Both the position numbers and the translations under genes were made by a program. Shown here in pieces: positions 44,135 to 57,738 of a stretch of DNA of 64,000 nt (its first letter is position 1; each line of letters starts with the position of its first letter). The notes beneath the pieces were generated by a model. That model saw only the letters and a list, made by a program, of their open reading frames with translations, searched no databases and had not been told where the DNA came from. The stretch covers positions 76,391,741 to 76,455,740 of the forward strand of contig CM041465.1 in NCBI GenBank assembly GCA_023213395.1. The letters are read 5' to 3'. This DNA is from Cycas panzhihuaensis (taxonomy: Eukaryota > Cycadophyta).

Positions 44135-45156
44135 TGATCTAAATTTAAATAGGAAAGTGAAGACTTAAACCAATTGAAACAAATCCAGAATAATTTACAA
44201 TAATATTACATAGAATTAAAGATATTTTAGATTTTTATTATAAAATTCCTTTTGTTTGTGCTCTATTGAGCATGCAAGGGCCCACTCTGATGACTTAGAG
44301 AGAGAAACCGAGTCTTTGAGCACTCCTTGAGCTACTACTCATTCTTTGGAACCTTCGTCTTTAAAGATTGTAAAACATTTTTGGTTGTTGATTACCAAAA
44401 ACCTCTTTTTGGTGAAGAAAAATCTTGCTAGTATCTCTTTTTAGGACTGTTGCTACTGCTGTCTTCTCCACTCAATTGTAACTTCGATCTTTCAGGCTCC
44501 TTCATAATCCCCACAATAGATTTATTCTGCTGCACTTCTGTCTTCTTCTCTCACTATGCAGAATTTCAGTCATTAGAGTCGTTCTCTTTCTAGAAAGCAG
44601 TTTTAGAAACTCTTCTTGAATCTTGCTCCACTACTACATATGGTTGTGGCGTCCTCCTTTTCCTATCAAATTTCTCGTTATTCCTCCCCAGATCTTCGCC
44701 TAAATGCATTTTATTTGCAATACGTTTTTTGTTTTTCCATTTTCCAATAGATTCTAAAATGGCTTATGAAATCTTGATAAAATTCTTTTAATTTGGAGAT
44801 TTTTCTCCTTAAATGTGTAGAGCACACGTGTGTGAAGTCTCTCCTCAAATTTCGTGTGAAACAGATCCCATTTACACCACCAAAGTCATTACTGTTTTTA
44901 TTATTTTTCTATTTTTCACTTTTTAGGTAACAGTTGTCGCACCTGCAGTAGCACCTGTGTAGCAGTGATAACACCTACGTAGCACCTGGTTACACTTGTA
45001 GAAATACATTTTTTTACATTTTTTAAGCCTTCTAAAGGCATTTTTCTACTAAATGAAGACTATTAAGTCTTTTTAAGGCATTTTTCTACTAAATAAAGAC
45101 CAAAAACATGAAAAATAAGATATTTTAAGAGTATTTAAAGATTTGAAAATGGATCA
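44135..45156 (-). repeat. 5' LTR of nested gypsy (1022 bp)
   Basis: Partner of 38365-39398; followed by TSD AGATT. The 40-bp tandem unit is at 45025-45102. Confidence 0.95.
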
Positions 45157-45211
45157 AGATTAGACCGAGCTACAAGTATTTCCTAATACTTCGAGGGTAA
45201 AGTATTATTTT

Positions 45212-45224
45212 AAGGGGAGGGGAA
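45212..45224 (+). other. Polypurine tract of outer element
   Basis: AAGGGGAGGGGAA immediately before the 3' LTR. Confidence 0.8.
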
Positions 45225-45225
45225 T

Positions 45226-45683
45226 TGTAGCATTCCAATATATGGTCAAAAATATAGCTTATTACCATTCAAAACGAAGGCCTCTGAACAACGATTCAAA
45301 CGGTCCGAACAAAAGTTAATTTTGATATCTATATCAAAAGTTATGACCATTTAAAGATAGCATGCCAGTTTTGGAGAAGTTTTGGCTGACTTCTATTTAA
45401 GCAGTATTAAGAAGAATATCACCAAGTCTAGCCGACTTCTAATTAAAGTATTTTGATCATTATAAATAGGAAGTTTGGGTCGCATCCCTAACCATCATTG
45501 GAGGTTCTTTGGTCACACATTTTTGGTTCTAGGGCTGTAATTAGCTTGCCTATTTGGGGGCTACAGTTTAGAGGGTTCCTCACCTCGAAGAGGGAAGCTC
45601 ACTTCTTCAGCAAATACTACATTTAGTTATTGTCTTTTGTGGATTATTACCTATATTTTGAGGGAAATTACTAGATTGCTATA
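45226..45683 (+). repeat. 3' LTR of outer element (458 bp)
   Basis: Pairs with 36318-36779. Starts TGTAGCATTCC. Confidence 0.9.
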
Positions 45684-46800
45684 AACATTAGACTTGTAGG
45701 AATGGAAGATCTATATTACATTGACTACCCTGATGGGGAGTCAAATATGACTTAGAAAGCATACCAAAGAAGAGTCACAAGAATACTTATCATCATTGGG
45801 TAATCCTAGTTAGGCATTGTTCATATGACAATTCTTAAAAGGAGACTTATTACTTAATAAATTAATCAGAGAAATCTATTTAGGAAATATCAAATCGCTA
45901 GGGTATGTTGGATTCTCCCTTGGTTGTTCCCAAGTCTAGAAAATTTTTAGGATCCCAAACCCTGCCAAGGTCCTCCTCGACCCTTGATTCTCATGGAGAG
46001 CTATCTTATTAGATACTTTCTTCCATTCTGAGATTTGCCATACTTAAATCTCTATCACTCCTAAACTTCCTTTAAGAGCTTTAATCACCTCTTACTCATA
46101 TGAGTACATGAGGATTTTATACCCCAAAGCACTTAGTTTAGAGGGCAAGTATGTAATTTAGGCTCATTGTAGAGCACAAGTAGTTTATCCTCATTTCAAA
46201 GTGAGAGAAGGCATGAGCTAAGCATAATATAGATGGAGGAATTAAGAGTTAATTGGGCTCTTGAGTTCACTCACATCTATCATTGACATTTAATAAGCCT
46301 CATTGTTAGGATCCCCAATCACTAGATAAGGGCTAACCCACTTTGGCAAAATTTTATGTTATTTTTCATAAAGGTATTCCAACTTTAAAACCTTATGAAC
46401 AACTTTAAATTTGTAGGCTTGAATATTCCTATAATAAGTGTCTTATGTCTTCTTCTTCAAAGAGGTATTAGTTTGATAAGTATAAAGGCACATCTTATTG
46501 AGTTATTCTAGCTTGAGTAGTTAAGCTTAGCATAATTATTCCCTTAATAAATTCCTTAAGATATACAAAAAGAGAGTGAACCTTGACTTCTAATGGTGAA
46601 ACAGCCTTTGTGTCATATATAAGCAAAAAATATGTCATCTCTATAACATTACAAATAGATTTGCAGTATGCCTAGAGAGCTAGAAAGAGTTGGATATACT
46701 AGTCCTTCTTAGTGGTTGACAATGTTTTGGCCAAGATCTTGGATAACATTTTATTACATACTTTGATCTTTCCATTACTCTAAGGGTAGTAGGGTGATGA
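45684..46800 (-). pseudogene. Decayed gypsy integrase remnant
   Basis: On minus, about 46650-46800 reads like the gypsy integrase Y-x-x-x-x-NGKIKVCNKMLS-type motif (catalytic Glu block) followed by LSKILAKTLS; about 46370-46480 contains a VVHKVLKLEYL-like C-terminal block. 45690-45990 shows no recognisable domain. No RT is present between this remnant and 47042. Confidence 0.45.
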
Positions 46801-47042
46801 TGTTACAGACCTACTTTGTAACTTGGAGAATTGAGTAGATTATCATGAATGCATATGAAAGCTTTAAGATTTTTAATAATCAAAAGACCAATAAATTGAT
46901 TGATAAAATAAGTGATATTTAATATTTACTTTTTAGGGCATATTTATATGTATAGAATAGGCCCCTTCATAAAAGGTTGTAACTATTCAAGGTGACCATT
47001 CACTTAATAATTTAATTACTTAGCCTTAAAGGGGTTCATAAC
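46801..47042 (-). repeat. Candidate 3' LTR of a gag-protease gypsy remnant
   Basis: TGTTACAG...CATAACA ends and a minus-strand polypurine tract (CTTAAGGGGGAGGAAC, 47043-47058) on its right. No second copy was found to the right, so this is an inference from ends plus PPT. Confidence 0.4.
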
Positions 47043-47329
47043 AGTTCCTCCCCCTTAAGATATTTCACCCACAAAATATAGTCAAAGGATTCTAGTCCTT
47101 AAAATGAATGTTGTCTCTTGTTGAATTAGTGTCCATTAGAATATTATTTGGATGTTGTAGGTTTATATTGGAAGATGGTTTTTCTTGAATACCTCAGCAA
47201 TATTTTTTATATTTTTAGGACATTTTACATATTTCAGCTCTTTTAGTTGTTTGTTTAATTTGAAACATGAAAAATTAACTTTTATATCTTAAGGATGCTT
47301 CCTTATTTCTTCATCCATATACTTGTGTG

Positions 47330-48960
47330 AAATTACTTTAATTTTTTCAGGTTTTTTCTTGAAAGAATGATGGTTCTTCCTTCTTTCTTAAATCATATGA
47401 ATTACTCATCTAGATTCATTTCAAAGGTTTCAACAATATTAAGCCATTGCTTTCCCAACACAATATCTACACCTCTAATATTAACAACATAAAAGTCTTC
47501 TATAATGTTGACTTTACTTATTGTGAGATTAAGGTTTTTCACCATGCCTTGCCCTAATATTACCTATCTTCCTCTAATACTTACATGGAAGTAGGGAGTC
47601 CTTAATGGAAATAATCTTAGTTGCTGAGCATAGTTCCTATTAATGAAATTATAAATGCTACATGAATCTACCAAGATTGTAATGACTTGATCTTTAATAT
47701 ATCCTTATAATTTTAATGTATTTGGTTGAGTGATGCTACTCATAGATGAGAAAAATATTTTTGGATTATTAGCCTCAAGATTACAGTAACTTCCCTGATA
47801 TTCATAGTTATGACAATTTTCTTAATTGTTTTCTAACCCTTGTTCTTTTTCTTCTTCATTAATATTGTCATTAGGGAATAATCTAATTGTATATAATTGG
47901 TTTTTTTAGCATTTATGCCTAGGACTCCATTTCTCTTTGCATCTTAAACACAGGCCTTTTTTCCTTAACTCTTCATGTTCTATTCTTGTCTTTTGAATGA
48001 TTGGTTTGACAAGTCAATTTAAATTGATTGATAGTAGTTTATTCTGAGTATTTGGTAATGGATTATGTTGAATAAGTGGAAGAATATAAGTGTTTATATT
48101 AGTTTTGTGTAATGTGTTGAGCTTATCTTCATGTATTCTAGCTAATTATATTGCTTTGTTAAGATCTTTTGGTTATTGGACCTTAACATCGGCTTAGATC
48201 TCCATTATCAGGCAATCAATATAAAGTTGAATAAGTTTATGGATTGGGATATCTTTTAATACATAGCTTAACTTTGTGAAGGTCACATTGTATTCTTCTA
48301 CAAAATCTATTTGTTTCAATTTTTGCAACTTATAATAGCAATCACAGTTGGTTACTGTTTCAAACTACTCAATAAATAAATGAACAAACTCTTTCAAGGT
48401 TGGAAATTGATTCCAAAATGAAATATATTTGAGACACTACCACCATTCACATGCTATTCTGTCCATGTGTAGGGTAGCTAAGGTAACTTGTTCTATTAGT
48501 TTAATTTCAACCAAATAAAAATAGTTTTCTATTTATTGGATCTATATCTTAGGCTCGTGTGATTTATGCTCAATATTGAAGCATTGTATTGTAATTTTTT
48601 TAGTTGTTTCTCTTTTTGTGACTATATAGTTTATAAACAGTTAAAGTGTGCTTGAAAACCCACTATCTTCTATTCATTTGGAGTCAAATTTTGATAGCCA
48701 TTAAGATATTTCCTAATGGCTTTATTTTTTAGATTAATTTAGTAGTTTGAGGACCTGAATAATTTTTCGTTGTGTAATTTTTAATACATGATTGGTGACT
48801 CATTGCTTCATCCTCAGAATCTGGAATAATCATGTCTTCTTTTCTACTTGCTACCATGATTGTTAATTTGTCTAAAATATGATGTAGAGTATGGTTTAAG
48901 AGAGCATCTAATGTCTGAACCACTTCATGGACCACTTGAATACTAGGTTCGCCAATATCT
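47330..48960 (-). pseudogene. Gypsy Gag-protease remnant without RT
   Basis: Protease on minus at about 47430-47720: ILVDSCSIYNFINRNYAQQL (usual D-S-G is D-S-C) and VVNIRGVDIVLGKQWL. Upstream is a zinc-knuckle/basic stretch near 47930-48000 and Gag fragments from a start near 48935 (68-codon frame 48729-48935, then many stops). No RT or integrase lies between the protease and the polypurine tract at 47043. Confidence 0.6.
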
Positions 48961-49694
48961 TTTTAGACTGAGTTGTCTATTATTTCTTTAGTGTTTATTT
49001 TCTTAATAATCATAAAAGTATGATTCTACTAGTTTGCTTCCATAATTATTAGATTACGACTTGTCATACTATAATTATATGTAACCACGAAGTTGACATT
49101 AATAATAAATTATAACCTTTTCTTGATATTATACATGGTCTTTGAAGGATTATATAAAAATACTTATAAGTTAATAGTCAATAGATCAATTTGACTATTA
49201 GAGAGTATATATGAATTAATAACTTATGATTATTCATGAGCCCGGGGCGTGCTTTTTGAATTCCTCTATCAAACTCTATCATTGTGTGGGTCAAATCAAT
49301 AAGTGAGTGTCAAGAAAATACCATTGAATATATGTTGTAATGATTTTATATAAAACTTTTTAAAAAATACAAATATTGAAGTAAAAATATTCTTTTGTAT
49401 AAAGAATATTCTTTATATGTAATCAACTTAATATAATATATAATTGTAAAATAGAGTGATGCAATTATAAAATTGAATATTGTGGAGTGACATAATATTA
49501 AAAGTAATTCAAATATGTATTAAGTAATTTGAATGTGTATTATTGTGCAGCAATGGAACTAAAAGATTGAAAGTGTATTATGCTATGAGATGTAACGTAC
49601 CAGCTAATTAAATGACATCAATGAATTAATGTAAGTATTTGACTCAATGAGAAGGTGTAAAAATAATGTATTTGATGTCTAATAAGCAAGCAAC
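48961..49694. other. AT-rich DNA, no gene seen
   Basis: Nothing recognisable; one GC-rich island (GAGCCCGGGGCG) at about 49239. Confidence 0.4.
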
Positions 49695-51231
<1,537 letters not shown>

Positions 51232-51235
51232 TGTG

Positions 51236-51780
51236 TATGGATAATGGACTGAAGGTGAAAGGAACTGCAGACGCGAACGGACCTGCGAGTAGGGTTTCAG
51301 AGTGGCGGCAGCGGGAGGACCTGCGTCGACTGGGACGCAATGGCATCCACTGAATAGACGAGGCTGGGTAGTTAGGTCCCTGTGCAAGACCCTAGTAATC
51401 CCTTCTGAGCTTTCAGTGAGGGAAAACAGCCCGTTATCAGAGGAATGGAAAGGCAGACCTGGGCACATCTGCCAGTGCTCTCTGTGCTTTTTTCTTCGGC
51501 GCCATCTGGACTGACGGCTGTGCACTAAAGTGTTAGTTGGGAGGCAAAACGAGTCTGGTGCTATTCACTGCTTGAGGGAAGGCAGATCTTTGGAGAAGGC
51601 CAAGTGGATAAGGCGCCAGGAGCTATGTGGTGAAGGTGTTTCTCCAGTGGAGCTTCTAGCCAGCAGCACCTTATTTGGGACCAAGATTTTGGATACAAAA
51701 TGTGCAGCACAGTAGGCTTTAACCATGGTATGCACATGCTCTCTTGTCAGGCATTTCATTACTGTCTTTGACATTTAATC
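51236..51780 (+). promoter_or_regulatory. LINE 5' UTR
   Basis: GC-richer sequence before ORF1 with no domain in either direction. In plant LINEs this region carries the internal promoter; that role is inferred from position. Confidence 0.5.
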
Positions 51781-53207
51781 ATGGAAATGGATCACATCCT
51801 TCAAAACCAGACTCAGATCCCTATTCTGTCCCTAGGAAAATCATACCGAGATGCCTTGAAATCAAACGAAGAGGAAACTTTTGACCTAATGTCGGTGGTT
51901 ATTGATAATAAAGTTAGGTTAAAAATACCTTTAGCTCTTATGGAAAGAATCGAGAAACTCTAGGAGAACTTCTTGGTAGGTAAATTCTCAGGACCTAGAC
52001 TAGGTCTAGAGTCTATGAGAAGTTGGACGAGATCCAAATGGAAAACAGTAGGTTTTGTGGAAACAATAGCCATGCCCAAGGGTTGTGTGCTATTCAAATT
52101 TTCCTCATATAAAGATATGTCTAATATCCTACTCAGGGCGCCTTAGATGTTTGGCAGGAAAGCTTTATCCCTTAAGAAATGGCATAGGGACTTTGATCCC
52201 TCCACCCCCAAGATTAAACAAGCTCCCTTATGGATTCAACTCCCGGGTCTCCCATTACATCACTGGAACCCAGAAGTATTCAAAGGCATAGCGAAGCCAG
52301 TGGGCCCTCTTTTAACTGCCGACTCCGCAACAGAAATAGGAGTAGACTCATTAACGCTAGGATCTGTGCTTTAGCACGACTCGACAAACCCTTTCTGGAT
52401 GACATCTGGATGGATTTTCCAGAAGGAAGCTGGGTGCAGCCGCTAATTTATAAAATGGACCATATTAGATGCTCCACCTACAGAATATTGGGGCACCTAC
52501 CCCAAAAATGCCCAAGGATTCAGGCCCCATCAGATGAGAACAACAAGGGACCCACAGAACCAAATCTCCAGGATAAGAAGGAAAAGGACCAAGTGGTGGA
52601 TCCAGAATTTGAAGGTCAAACAGAGGAAGTTGGGATCCCTTGTGGGAACTTGGGTTTTGACCCTAACGAAGAGGATACGCTATTAGAGGAAGGAGAGCAA
52701 ATCGCTCAGGCCTCCTTGGCCCTGGGCAGCCAGGCTAGAAAGATGTGTACAGGGGTCTCTTCCCCTACCGGGATTACCGCCAAGACACATTCTATCCACC
52801 CTGATGCACCTAGGGGGAGGGATAAGCAAGAAGCGGGAAGGCTAGGACTATCCCCCTCTGCAGAGGTTGATGTTGCTCCTAGAGATTCGGAGACTCTGAG
52901 GCAGATGGCATAGGTAGAGGAGTCAGCGCCCATAATGGAGGACCTAGGGGAGCCAGTCCCAACTCCAACTCCACATCCGGTATTGACTCAGCAGAAGCAT
53001 CCGGATGTGGGTACTGAGAAGAAAGTAGGGAGGCCACCTCTGAAGCTCCTAAGAGAGAAAGAAATGGCTACCCAAGTAGACCAAGGTAGCCAGAAAACCC
53101 TAAAGGATGCTTTCTCAGATGGGCCTACCCTTAGATCTAGCACTGCAACCAAAGAGCCTCCAAAAGGAGAGCCTGTTGAAGTTTGGAAGCAAAGGAAAAA
53201 GACATGA
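51781..53207 (+). pseudogene. LINE ORF1 (DUF4283, CCHC)
   Basis: About 475 codons from ATG 51781 to TGA 53205-53207. N-terminal DUF4283 features: LIPLALMERIEKL-like region, ENFLVGKFSGPRLGLESMRS, W-TRSKWK, then KKWHRDFDPSTPKIKQAPLW and IQLPGLPLHHW. A frameshift near 52360 leads to GSWVQPLIYKMDHIRCSTYR, GHLPQKCP (CCHC knuckle with second Cys replaced by Tyr). The C-terminus is Glu/Pro-rich with an AT-hook-like VGRPPLK. In-frame TAG codons at about 51961, 52144 and 52911. Confidence 0.8.
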
Positions 53208-55010
53208 AACTAATATATTAGAACATTAGGGGTCTCAATGCCCCCTTGAAGCAGAGGATTTTAAAGAATATACGAAATAAACATGCTCCGGACCTGATAT
53301 TCCTACAGGAAACCAAAATGAATAAGGAGAATAGCCAAAGGGTCAAAAATAAAATTTGGAAGACTATTGATAGCATCGAGATTGACTATGCCCAAGGAGT
53401 GGGGGGCTTAATGGTGCTATGGGATCCGTCGTCATGTTCGGGAGAACTTTTCCTGGCATAGGGATCCTTTTTATTAATTCGGCTAACTAACAAAAGAAAC
53501 AACATTTCGTGGATAGCCACAAATGTTTACGCTCTAAATAATCAAGAGGCGGAAAAGAAGCTGGGTTGGGGCATTGGAGGCTCACAGAGATTGCCAACTA
53601 CCTTGGATGCTGGCAGGAGACTTCAATTCGGTGCTAGCCCTAGGGGATAAGAAAGGCGATACTGGTGGATGGTCTTCCAGTATGGGAGAATTTAGTGACT
53701 TCCTTCAGTAGGGGGGCTTGGAGGACGTTAAGCTAAGAGGGGCATTATTTACCTAGTCAAATAAGCGACTGGGGAATGATCTAATACAAATTAAATTGGA
53801 CCGGGTGCTAGTCAATATTGACTGGCTGAGCTATTTTAGTGACTTCACCCTTGAGACGTTGCCGAGGATAAGTTCTGATCACTCCCCTCTTTTGCTCTAT
53901 TTTTTAGCTCCAGGTAAGTTCTCTGGGTCCTCCTTTAGGTTTGAGCCAATGTGGCTCTGTCACCCTGATCTTAGGAATAGGATCGAGGAATGGTGGCAGA
54001 TCTAAATCAAAGGCCACGCTATGTATAGATTTTCGAAGAAGCTTAATTAGATCAAAAGATAAATCAAAGCTTAGAACAAGGAGGTCTTCCAAAACATTCA
54101 TGAGCAGAAGGACAAAACCATCAGTGACCTGAAAGCTATAGAGGATAGAGTCAAGCGCACTGGTAGATCCCCATAGATAGACAACACTGAAAAGGAGCTG
54201 GTAGAGAAGTTGGACAAGATTCTCATCAGAGAAGAAATTCTCTGGAGGCAAAAATCCAGGGCTATTTGGTTGGCGGAAGGGGACAAGAACACAAAATTCT
54301 TCCACATGACTATAGTTAAGCATAGAGCTAGCAACAGAATCTCTAGCCTCCAAAAGGAGGATGGTTCAGTTGTTAGTTCTATGGAGGGTATGAAGGAGTT
54401 GGCTAGCGATTACTTTAAGGATCTTTTCACTGAACCCCAGGACGACGATTTGGACAGTAGAAAAGACTTCGTAAACAACATCCCCAAGCTAGTGAATGAA
54501 ACTTAAAATGTGCAGCTGATTGCTCTGTTCACCCTAGAGGAAGTCAGGGAAGCCCTCTTTAGCATGAAGAAAGACAAAGCTCCAGGCCCTGATGGTTTCC
54601 CTCTAGGATTTTTCCAAGAATATTGGGATATTATTAAAGGGGATCTAATGGAAGCTTTGCAGGAATTCTACACAAACAAAAAGATGCTGCAGGAATGGCA
54701 AACCACATTCATCGTCCTCATCCATAAGAAATAAGGAGCAAAAAGGATGGAAGAGTTCCATCCCATTAGTCTCTGCAACGTCAAATACAAGATTTTAACC
54801 AAGGTCCTAGTCAATAGACTTAAGAGCATCATGCCAAACATTATCTCCCACAACTAGGGCCGGGTTCCTTGAGGTGTAAATATATGATGGTTATATTGTT
54901 GTCCATGAAATAATTCACTCCGCTACCGAAACGAAGGAGCCAGCAATGTTTATCAAGATCGATCTCACGAAAGCCTTTGATAGGGTTTCCTGGGATTGCT
55001 ACTTATTTGT
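53204..55010 (+). pseudogene. LINE ORF2 (endonuclease and partial RT)
   Basis: ATG at 53204 overlaps the ORF1 stop (ATGA). APE-type endonuclease: MKLIY-stop-NIRGLN (Trp lost), DLIFLQETKM (catalytic Glu), GGLMVLWDPSS, NVYALNN, a GD-F-NSVL region around 53620, LDRVLVNIDWL and SSDHSPLLL (catalytic His). Then AEGDKNTKFFH (54270-54305) and RT: FTLEEVREALFSMKKDKAPG, PDGFPLGFFQEYW, FIVLIHKK, HPISLCNVKYKILTKVLVNR and FIKIDLTKAFDRVSWD, where it ends. At least six stops and several frameshifts. Confidence 0.85.
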
Positions 55011-57738
55011 TGTTTCCGGCTTAGAATGGATCTGGAATCACCGACTCAGGTAAGTGCAGGTATATTTCTCGCATTGTTATCACTTTCATTTGATGAGTGT
55101 TTGCTTGCATGTCTGCATGTGTGTGGCTTTGTAGGCGACTTTGTCGTCGTCCACACTTATTTTAGCCTATGACGACTATAGCAAGGGCATACTCGGTGAG
55201 TGTGGCACCAGTGGCCACTTCACTTCCCTTGTCCGCCTCCTTGCTTTAAGATCCACTAGGTTTTGAGCCACCTCCGCCCACGCGATGACCCATCATCTTT
55301 TGGTTGACTTGCCACATTCTTTGAGCCCTATTTTTGCTCCTTTGGACCGTTTGTTAGCTTGTTTTCCCCCGGGTAGGTGTCTCAGCCCCCCATTGGCCCT
55401 TTTTGTCATACGCCTGACTTTCAGCCTAGTTGGGCCTGTCTTTGGCCTCTGGGTTTGTACAGCTGAAATTTTCGCGGTACCGCCAGAATATTCATGGTAC
55501 CACAGAGTTTGCGGCAGTACGACTGTTCTAATTTATTTTTTAAAATCTGCCATGGCAATTTTGCATTTATTGCGAAACTGCCACGTGGCTCATGACTTGA
55601 CTCTCTCCCAGCCGCGCCCTAATCGCTCGCTTTAGGGTTTAGGTTAGCTATTTAAGACATGAATTACTCATTTTTGGAACTTTTTGGCTTATTCTTGAAT
55701 TGCTCCTTAAGGAAACACGGCTGTGCTCTGCTCTTCCCTGCTGTTCTGCTGCTATCACAGGACCTGTGTCTCTCCTACAGCGCCCTACTCTCCTTTGGTG
55801 TGGCTAGGACATTCTCCCAGCCCCTCATGCACCTTGGAGAGGGCCCCTTGGAGAGGTTCTAGTAGATCTTTACCCAGGCAGTCCACAAGTGCTCCAAGTG
55901 CAGGTGTTTCCCTTCCAACATCCTTAGCATGGTCTCAAACCTGCTGCACTCCAGATCTGGGCTGATTTCTCAGCCCCTCTTCACTGCCCTTTGGCTGAGG
56001 CAAGTCTCTCGCCTCCCTCACTCAGGTATTTCTTGGTTTACATTATTTTCCTTATGGTATTTATGCTCCATCTTACTTGCTCCTTGCTTGTCCTTGTGAG
56101 TTTGGTTCTGTTCCTTTTAGTGGGCTATTTTGCCACTGTCTTTGTGCCTCTTGTCTGCATTTGCTGCTCAAGGCAGCAGCGTTAAGGGTTGGCATAGGCT
56201 TTGGGAAGGAGCTGGATGGATTCCGTACCACTTTCCACGCTCCCTAAGCGGCTCTAAGCCCCCCAAATCCTCCCTCTCGCCCTGTGTTGTCATAGGCACA
56301 CAAACAAGGGTTTGTTGGCCCTCTTTTGGCCGCTGAAACCAACGTTGTCACAAGTTGCAGCGCTGATTTGAGGGCCTTTGTTCAAGTTTGGGCAACTTAC
56401 ATAAGTCCCAACCGCTAGTCTTTGCCTAACTTTCTTCCTACCGCCTGACTTGCTCCTCATAGCATCCGGTTCATAGTAGGTTTTCCTTGGCCCCTCTTTG
56501 CCTCCTTGTTGTCGTTTCCACCTTGCTCTTGGCCTTGCCCTTCGCCTTGTGGCTCTTGGGGAGGTTAGGGCATCATTCTATGAGGTAGGCCACTCAGAGG
56601 CTTCTGATCATTACCCTTGCTTTGGTTACTCTCTTTTGTGTACTTTCATCGTTGGATTGATACTAACACATATGTATTTAGATTCATATTTGTACTATTT
56701 AGACATATATTGTTAGAATCTTGTATTGCATGTTAGTATCCTTCCCCCGGGAAGGGAGAGGTTGCCATTGCTTACAGGTACTTGGGGAGCGTGGAGGATA
56801 TTGCAGATTAGCCGTTGGTGAAGTGCCCTCGTGTACATCGTACTTTTGCACTTCTCCATTTATTAGTATTTGCTTCCTTTATTTCCTTGGCATCGCATTT
56901 GGTATTTTTTCCGGGGAAGGTAAGGGAGCCCCTTTTCAGTCCGCCGCAACATCCCGCATCCAACGCGCCATGTGGAGTAGCTTGGTGCTCCTTGAGAAGG
57001 CCTTCATCACGCACGCCCTCGGTCCAGGTGCACATCTTACTCTACCTTGCTACCCTTTTTCCTTTTGATTTCTCCTTTAGTAATTAACACATTGGAAAAT
57101 AAAAAGGAAATTTGGTCTTGTATTTGGTTATGTTTCGTTTATTTTATTACACGCATCTTTGCCATCCATAGGAAAGGCTATAGGAACCCCCCTTCTCTAC
57201 CTTTCCTCTTTTCTTCTCAGCCGCTCAAGCCTCTTGTCTCCCACGTTGCTTGTATACCCGGTTAGCTTGTTTAGGCACACTCTTGACCTATTTTTCTTGG
57301 ATTTTCTCCTTCCCCTTCCGGCCACCCAAGGGTGGGAGGGTCATGTCCCTAGGTCAACCCAGGTTTGCCCTACGCATCATCACCCTTTGTTCGAAGTGGT
57401 GGAGGATCACTTCTTAATAGCCATATTCCATTGCAGATCCTGAACTCGTGCTCCGGCGCACGGGGCACTCTGCGTGGTAATTACTTTCCTCATAAGTTTC
57501 ACCTTCAGTTGTATCACCACCCACTCTCACCACACCTATTAGTTAGGTAGCTATCCCAGTGAGCCAGCATCCACTGGGGACCATACTGGGGACTGCCAAT
57601 AAGGGAGCTAGTCTCCGCTCTCTTCCGTTGGTTTCACTACCTTCTTGTGATCCTTTTATACCTATTTCGATCTCTACGTTGGGCAGCCCCCAACGCGTGT
57701 GCCTTTCCCTTTTCCCTAACATTATTATTTGATCTTGT
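55011..57738 (+). repeat. 5' LTR and leader of gypsy element
   Basis: 2.7 kb without protein motifs between the insertion point and gag. Frames here are Cys/Leu/Ser/Pro-rich chance frames. The LTR/leader boundary and PBS were not identified; none of the usual tRNA primer sites stands out. A strong CAG/GTAAGT splice-donor-like site lies at 55047-55055. Confidence 0.5.

Larger units (their letters stand above)
38365..45156 (-). mobile_element. Full-length Ty3/gypsy nested in the gag-only element
   Basis: LTRs 38365-39398 (1034 bp) and 44135-45156 (1022 bp); perfect target-site duplication AGATT (38360-38364 and 45157-45161). The minus-strand PBS ACTCTGATACCA (44117-44128) and PPT (39399-39412) are in place. 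Order on minus: Gag, zinc knuckle, PR, RT, RNase H, IN. Total 6792 bp. Decayed but clearly younger than its host element. Confidence 0.95.
36318..45683 (+). mobile_element. Gag-only plus-strand LTR element, split by a gypsy insertion
   Basis: LTRs at 36318-36779 and 45226-45683, PBS CATGGTATCAGAGC after the left one, polypurine tract AAGGGGAGGGGAA before the right one. Flanking AATAT (36313-36317) and AACAT (45684-45688) match 4 of 5. Removing the nested gypsy leaves about 2.6 kb, with room only for a gag-like gene. No protease, RT or integrase of its own is visible. Confidence 0.8.
51236..55010 (+). mobile_element. Plant L1-type LINE, 5' portion, cut by an LTR element
   Basis: Starts just after the microsatellite. 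Contains a GC-rich 5' UTR (51236-51780), ORF1 and the endonuclease plus RT start of ORF2, then stops abruptly inside RT motif FIKIDLTKAFDRVSWD at about 55005 where the gypsy leader begins. The remaining RT, zf-RVT and tail should lie beyond the window, after the gypsy element. Confidence 0.85.

Noticed and set aside
55285-57550. Many 60-116-codon Cys/Leu/Ser/Pro-rich frames
   Set aside because: They overlap in all frames within the gypsy LTR/leader and contain no domain; chance frames in GC-richer DNA.
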